Source: an uncultured Bdellovibrionales bacterium (lineage in GTDB: Bacteria > Bdellovibrionota > FAC87 > UBA2466). From it: a stretch of 16,757 nt of DNA. Location: positions 1 through 16,757 of the forward strand of contig CALCZU010000118.1 of NCBI GenBank assembly GCA_937903155.1, given 5' to 3'. Position numbers and translations under genes: made by a program. Below the pieces are notes generated by a model, which was not told the origin of the DNA, made no database searches, and saw only the letters and a list, made by a program, of their open reading frames with translations. Each line of letters begins with the position of its first letter. The stretch's first letter is position 1. Positions 13,340 to 16,757 of this stretch are shown in pieces.

Positions 13340-14026
13340 TTAACCTTCACTCGTTTTAGCTTCAGTCGGAGCAGAATCTCTCGACTGGATAGGTTGTGAC
13401 CTACGGAGCACTTCACCTTTGTAAACCCAAACTTTCACGCCGATCTGACCGTACGTGGTAGCAGCTTCCGCTGTTCCATAATCGATATCAGCTCGCAACG
13501 TGTGCAAAGGAACACTTCCTTCCGCATAACGTTCGACTCGAGCAATTTCAGCGCCGGCCAAACGACCTGAACACTGAACTTTGATTCCTTGAACGCCAAA
13601 TTTAAATGCCTGACTCATTGCCTTTTTCATGGCTCTTCTAAAAGCCACGCGTTTTTCGAGCTGGTCAGCGATTCCTTCAGAAATCAATTGAGCATCGGCT
13701 TCCGCTTTTCTGACTTCCAAAATATTGATGAAAAGTTCAGATTTGGAAAGCTTTTGGGCCTCGGCTCGGATTTGATCAATTCCGGCGCCTTTTTTCCCAA
13801 TAACAATTCCAGGGCGAGCGGTGTGGATATTGATTTTAATTTTTCCGGCGACTCGTTCGATTTCAATCCGGGAAACACCTGCGTGTTTCAATTTATCTTT
13901 CAAGAATTTTCGGATCTTAAGATCTTCATGCAAGAAAGTTGCATAATCCTTGTTGCTATACCAACGAGAAGTCCAAGTTTTATTAACGCCTAATCTAAAA
14001 CCAATCGGATGTGTTTTCTGTCCCAT
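13340..14026 (-). CDS. rpsC: 30S ribosomal protein S3
   Basis: S3 lines the mRNA entry tunnel and contributes to helicase activity. The 228-residue protein begins MGQKTHPIGFRLGVNKTW. It carries the type II KH domain with its GXXG loop at Gly77-Lys78-Lys79-Gly80, and the C-terminal domain with CSGRLAGAEIAR and GQIGVKVWVYKGEV. The stop of rplV and this ATG share one base (TAATG), so translation is probably coupled. No anomalies. Confidence 0.98.
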   Translation of the reverse strand: MGQKTHPIGFRLGVNKTWTSRWYSNKDYATFLHEDLKIRKFLKDKLKHAGVSRIEIERVAGKIKINIHTARPGIVIGKKGAGIDQIRAEAQKLSKSELFINILEVRKAEADAQLISEGIADQLEKRVAFRRAMKKAMSQAFKFGVQGIKVQCSGRLAGAEIARVERYAEGSVPLHTLRADIDYGTAEAATTYGQIGVKVWVYKGEVLRRSQPIQSRDSAPTEAKTSEG

Positions 14027-14361
14027 TATCTTTTCTCGTCTAAAACAATTGTTACGTGGCTCATTTTCTTCAAAATTTTTGTCGCTCTGCCCATTGCGCG
14101 TGGAAGAAAGCGTTTCATGATAGGGCCTGTGTTTACAAAAACATTCTTGACGTAGAGGTTGTCGACATCAATTCCGCCTTTTTCTTTTGCATTTGCGACT
14201 GCAGAATGAAGAAGGACAGAAAGAAGCTTTGCACCTCTTTTAGGACTGAAATCCAATTGATAAGCTGCGCTCTCAACCGGTAAACCTTTAGCCAAATCTC
14301 CAACGAGTTTCATTTTTCGTGGGGTGATATGGGCGTATCTTAAAGTTGCACTAACTTCCAT
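14026..14361 (-). CDS. rplV: 50S ribosomal protein L22
   Basis: L22 lines the exit tunnel with a long beta hairpin and is a site of macrolide resistance mutations. The 111-residue protein shows ATLRYAHITPRKMKLVGD, LLHSAVANAKEK and the hairpin GPIMKRFLPRAMGRATKI. ATG start 6 nt after the rpsS stop. Normal length and content. Confidence 0.98.
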   Translation of the reverse strand: MEVSATLRYAHITPRKMKLVGDLAKGLPVESAAYQLDFSPKRGAKLLSVLLHSAVANAKEKGGIDVDNLYVKNVFVNTGPIMKRFLPRAMGRATKILKKMSHVTIVLDEKR

Positions 14362-14367
14362 AAAGCT

Positions 14368-14646
14368 CTATTCCTCTTTCGTCTTTCTATCCCCTGAATG
14401 TGCGTGAAACGTACGAGTTGGGGCAAATTCACCGAGTTTATGTCCAACCATATTTTCAGACACAAATACTGAGTGAAACTTATGACCATTATGCACTGCT
14501 AACGTGAGTCCGATGAACTCAGGCAAAACTGTGGATCTTCTGGACCAAGTTTTAATCACTTTTTTATCACCCGAGTTCACAGCTTTTTCAGCTTTCTTGA
14601 GCAGGTGAGGATCAATAAAAGGTCCTTTTTTAATAGAACGCGACAT
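14368..14646 (-). CDS. rpsS: 30S ribosomal protein S19
   Basis: S19 is in the 30S head and pairs with S13. The 92-residue sequence is canonical: MSRSIKKGPFIDPHLLKK, TWSRRSTVLPEFIGLT and HNGHKFHSVFVSENMVGHKL. ATG start, 3 nt after the rplB stop. Confidence 0.98.
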   Translation of the reverse strand: MSRSIKKGPFIDPHLLKKAEKAVNSGDKKVIKTWSRRSTVLPEFIGLTLAVHNGHKFHSVFVSENMVGHKLGEFAPTRTFHAHSGDRKTKEE

Positions 14647-14649
14647 AGC

Positions 14650-15471
14650 CTATTTTCTCCTACGAACGATAAAGCGATTCGTACGCTTGTTTTTGCGGGT
14701 TTTGAATCCTTTGGCTTTTTGTCCCCAAGGAGAAACTGGATGTCTTCCTCCGGAGCTCTTGCCTTCACCACCGCCTAATGGATGATCAACTGGGTTCATA
14801 GAGACGCCGCGATTATGAGGTCTGAAACCTAACCAACGCATACGACCCGCTTTACCCCAAACAATATTTTCATGTTCTAGGTTTCCTACCTGACCAAGGG
14901 TAGCCCAGCAGTCTTGAGAAACAATTCGAAGTTCACCGGATGGCATTTTGATTTGCGCATATCCGCCTTCAAAGCCGACGAGTTGAGCCATGCCACCAGC
15001 ACTTCTCACCATTTTACCGCCAGCTCCCGGTTTGAGTTCAATATTGTGAACATTTGAACCTGGGGGAATGTTTTTCAATGGAAGGCAATTTCCAATTTGA
15101 ATATCTGCTTTATCGGAAGCAATAACGGAATCGCCCGCTTTCATTCCAACTGCAGCAATGATGTATCGTTTTTCGCCATCGGCGTAATTGATCAGAGCAA
15201 TTCGGCAGGTCCGATTTGGATCGTATTCGATCCCAGCCACTTTACCGACGATATCGCGTTTATCTCTGCGGAAATCAATAATTCGGTAACGTCTTTTGTG
15301 ACCACCCCCTCGAAAACGAGAGGTGATGCGTCCGTTATTATTGCGTCCAGCAACGCTGTTCTTAGATTCAGTTAAACTTTTTACCGGCTTTTCTTTAGAA
15401 AGGTCGGAAAAATCCATCTGCGTAGCATATCTACGAGAAGGAGTTGTAGGGTTGAAAGACTTAATCGGCAT
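14650..15471 (-). CDS. rplB: 50S ribosomal protein L2
   Basis: L2 is a core 50S protein needed for subunit association and peptidyl transfer. With ATG at 15471 it has 273 residues, exactly E. coli's length, beginning MPIKSFNPTTPSRRYAT. The SH3-like and OB-like domains are intact, with GGHKRRYRIIDFRRDK and the catalytic-centre region NPVDHPLGGGEG, whose histidine near residue 230 corresponds to the functionally important E. coli His229. The ending is KNKRTNRFIVRRRK. An in-frame TTG at 15477 overlaps the rplW stop and would add two residues; the canonical length and the better initiation codon favour the ATG. The rplW stop is 2 nt upstream. Confidence 0.97.
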   Translation of the reverse strand: MPIKSFNPTTPSRRYATQMDFSDLSKEKPVKSLTESKNSVAGRNNNGRITSRFRGGGHKRRYRIIDFRRDKRDIVGKVAGIEYDPNRTCRIALINYADGEKRYIIAAVGMKAGDSVIASDKADIQIGNCLPLKNIPPGSNVHNIELKPGAGGKMVRSAGGMAQLVGFEGGYAQIKMPSGELRIVSQDCWATLGQVGNLEHENIVWGKAGRMRWLGFRPHNRGVSMNPVDHPLGGGEGKSSGGRHPVSPWGQKAKGFKTRKNKRTNRFIVRRRK

Positions 15472-15473
15472 AA

Positions 15474-15752
15474 TCAACTAGCGACAAAATCAAACTTGTC
15501 GCCCTCCTTAAGTTTGATGATAGCTTTTTTCCAGAGCTTTCTATTGCCTGGAACGCGACCTAATTTCTTGGATTCTTTTCGCGCGATTAAAGTATTCACG
15601 CTCACCACAGTTACTCCAAAGAGCTTTTCTACGGCGTTTTTAATTTCAGTTTTGTTAGCGCTTAGAACTACTTCGAAAGCATACTCATTCAACATTTGTC
15701 CATGAAGAGTATTCTTCTCAGTTACTAATGGCTTTTTAATAATGTTATGCAT
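15474..15752 (-). CDS. rplW: 50S ribosomal protein L23
   Basis: L23 forms the docking platform for trigger factor and SRP at the tunnel exit. The 92-residue protein has KKPLVTEKNT, YAFEVVLSANKTEIKNAVEK, LFGVTVVSVNT and the rRNA-binding loop, ending FDFVAS. Its ATG overlaps the rplD stop by 8 nt (ATGCATAA), so the two are coupled. Confidence 0.98.
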   Translation of the reverse strand: MHNIIKKPLVTEKNTLHGQMLNEYAFEVVLSANKTEIKNAVEKLFGVTVVSVNTLIARKESKKLGRVPGNRKLWKKAIIKLKEGDKFDFVAS

Positions 15753-16383
15753 GTGTCAAACGCTCCGTTAACTTCTGAGCCGCTTTCTGACTGACAAGGA
15801 TATTTTTGAATTTTAAAATATCGAAAACGTTTACGCCTTCAGGACGTAAATGTTTTACCTTGTTTATGTTTCGAGTGCTCGAATTGAAAGTTTTTTCAGC
15901 GTCAGTATCGCCAGAGTTCACAAACAATGCCGATGTAATTCCGAACGCTTTCAAGTAAGCAGCAATTGTTTTAGCGCTCGCTTTTTCAAGTTCCAATTTA
16001 TCAACAATAAATAACTTGTCAGACTTTTGATTGAGGGAAAGAGCACTGATAAGAGCTGCTTTTCTAACTTTTTTATTCAGTTTGAAAGTTCTGCGGTGAG
16101 GACGAGGACCAAAAGCTTTTCCTCCGCCCACGAAAATTGGAGCAGTGATAGCACCGTGACGAGCTTGTCCTGTTCCTTTTTGCTTATAAGCTTTCTTCTT
16201 GGTGCCGTGAACTTCTGTACGGATTAGCGCGTTCGCAGTTTTATATTCGTACTTCCGTGCAATTTTTGCTCGGACGGCATCATTCAGAAGGTGAGGTTTA
16301 ATTTCACCAGCAAAGACAGTGTCGTTTAGCTCGATGCTACCGATCTTCTTTTTGTTCAAATCATATAGGGGCAACGAAGGCAT
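15745..16383 (-). CDS. rplD: 50S ribosomal protein L4
   Basis: L4 lines the constriction of the exit tunnel and, in E. coli, autoregulates the S10 operon. The 212-residue protein has the tunnel loop region KQKGTGQARHGAITAPIFVG, GGKAFGPRPHRRTFKLNKK, and the C-terminal globular domain with NSGDTDAEKTFNSSTRNI and HLRPEGVNVFDILKF. It starts with ATG, GGAAG just upstream, only 10 nt after the rpsJ stop. In the usual order rplC would lie between rpsJ and this gene, but there is no room for it. Confidence 0.97.
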   Translation of the reverse strand: MPSLPLYDLNKKKIGSIELNDTVFAGEIKPHLLNDAVRAKIARKYEYKTANALIRTEVHGTKKKAYKQKGTGQARHGAITAPIFVGGGKAFGPRPHRRTFKLNKKVRKAALISALSLNQKSDKLFIVDKLELEKASAKTIAAYLKAFGITSALFVNSGDTDAEKTFNSSTRNINKVKHLRPEGVNVFDILKFKNILVSQKAAQKLTERLTHA

Positions 16384-16393
16384 GAGTACTTCC

Positions 16394-16702
16394 TTACAAC
16401 GTAATCGTTACATCAATACCCGCAGACAAATCGAGTTTCATCAACGAGTCGATCGTATGCTGAGTGGGTTCTAGGATATCAATTAAACGCTTGTGAGTTC
16501 TGATCTCAAACTGCTCTCGTGACTTCTTATCCACATGAGGAGATCGGAGAACCGTATAACGGTTAATTTTAGTAGGAAGAGGGATCGGCCCTGCAATCCT
16601 GGCACCTGTACGCTTGGCTGTTTCCACAATTTCGCCTACAGACTGATCTAAAAGCTTAAAATCAAAAGCTTTTAAACGAATTCTAATCTTCTGGCTTTGC
16701 AC
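16394..16702 (-). CDS. rpsJ: 30S ribosomal protein S10
   Basis: S10 is in the 30S head and is also the NusE transcription antitermination factor. The 102-residue sequence is complete: MQSQKIRIRLKAFDFKLLDQ, IPLPTKINRYTVLRSPHVDK and KSREQFEIRTHKRLIDI. The start is GTG, 3 nt after the tuf stop, with GGAG inside the last codons of tuf, so it is probably expressed with tuf. A leader with an L4-binding site cannot be fitted in this gap, so the E. coli style of autoregulation by L4 is not expected here (inference). Confidence 0.98.
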   Translation of the reverse strand: MQSQKIRIRLKAFDFKLLDQSVGEIVETAKRTGARIAGPIPLPTKINRYTVLRSPHVDKKSREQFEIRTHKRLIDILEPTQHTIDSLMKLDLSAGIDVTITL

Positions 16703-16705
16703 AAC

Positions 16706-16757
16706 TTACTCCACAATTTCCGTTACGACCCCAGCGCCAACGGTACGTCCGCCTTCG
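16706..16757 (-). CDS. tuf: Elongation factor Tu, C-terminal end (partial)
   Basis: The last 16 codons before the TAA at 16706-16708 read EGGRTVGAGVVTEIVE. This is the C-terminus of bacterial EF-Tu, which ends in a close variant of REGGRTVGAGVV. The rest lies beyond the right edge. Position just before rpsJ is the common str/S10 junction. EF-Tu carries aminoacyl-tRNA to the ribosome. Confidence 0.93.
   Translation of the reverse strand, partial: EGGRTVGAGVVTEIVE

Noticed and set aside
15472..15477. TTG at 15477 as the rplB start
   Set aside because: It would add two residues; ATG at 15471 gives the usual 273-residue length and a better initiation codon.

Overview
The window is almost entirely a bacterial ribosomal-protein super-operon on the minus strand. 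It runs from the last codons of tuf at the right edge through S10-, spc- and alpha-type blocks to rplQ, and then into two non-ribosomal genes. The proteins are clearly bacterial. The genes use many GTG and TTG starts with good Shine-Dalgarno (SD) sequences. The base composition is moderate, somewhat AT-leaning by eye. Zinc-type S14, S4, L36 and L24, a zinc-LID adenylate kinase and the S10 sequence fit a delta-proteobacterial or Bdellovibrionota-like Gram-negative. A lipoprotein and a membrane-anchored periplasmic thioredoxin support a diderm. This placement is an inference from memory, not a search.

Layout in transcription order (right to left): tuf (3' end only), rpsJ, rplD, rplW, rplB, rpsS, rplV, rpsC, rplP, rpmC, rpsQ | rplN, rplX, rplE, rpsN, rpsH, rplF, rplR, rpsE, rpmD, rplO, secY, adk, map, infA | rpmJ, rpsM, rpsK, rpsD, rpoA, rplQ | a TlpA/ResA-like thioredoxin and an exported coiled-coil protein. 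Gaps are mostly 0-20 nt, with several 1-44 nt overlaps, so translational coupling is likely throughout. The only sizeable gap inside the ribosomal block is 96 nt between infA and rpmJ. It holds a TTGACA-like -35 element inside a perfect inverted repeat, probably an internal promoter for the alpha block.

The genes supply ribosomal proteins, the alpha subunit of RNA polymerase, the Sec translocon pore, initiation factor IF-1, methionine aminopeptidase and adenylate kinase: the usual growth-linked set.

The main departure from the canonical order is that rplC (ribosomal protein L3) is absent between rpsJ and rplD, which are only 10 nt apart. Smaller oddities are low-complexity Lys/Ala/Glu tails on S11, L29 and L17, a 44-nt map/infA overlap, and a run of non-ATG starts in the alpha block.

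At the left end a small plus-strand gene (270-665) encodes a Gln/Pro/Tyr-rich lipoprotein with a Cys-containing tandem repeat, convergent with the operon. Positions 1-263 hold no gene I can identify: a GC-rich part (1-118) followed by a G/T-rich part. I see no IS element, CRISPR array, tRNA or rRNA. No wholly new system is evident.
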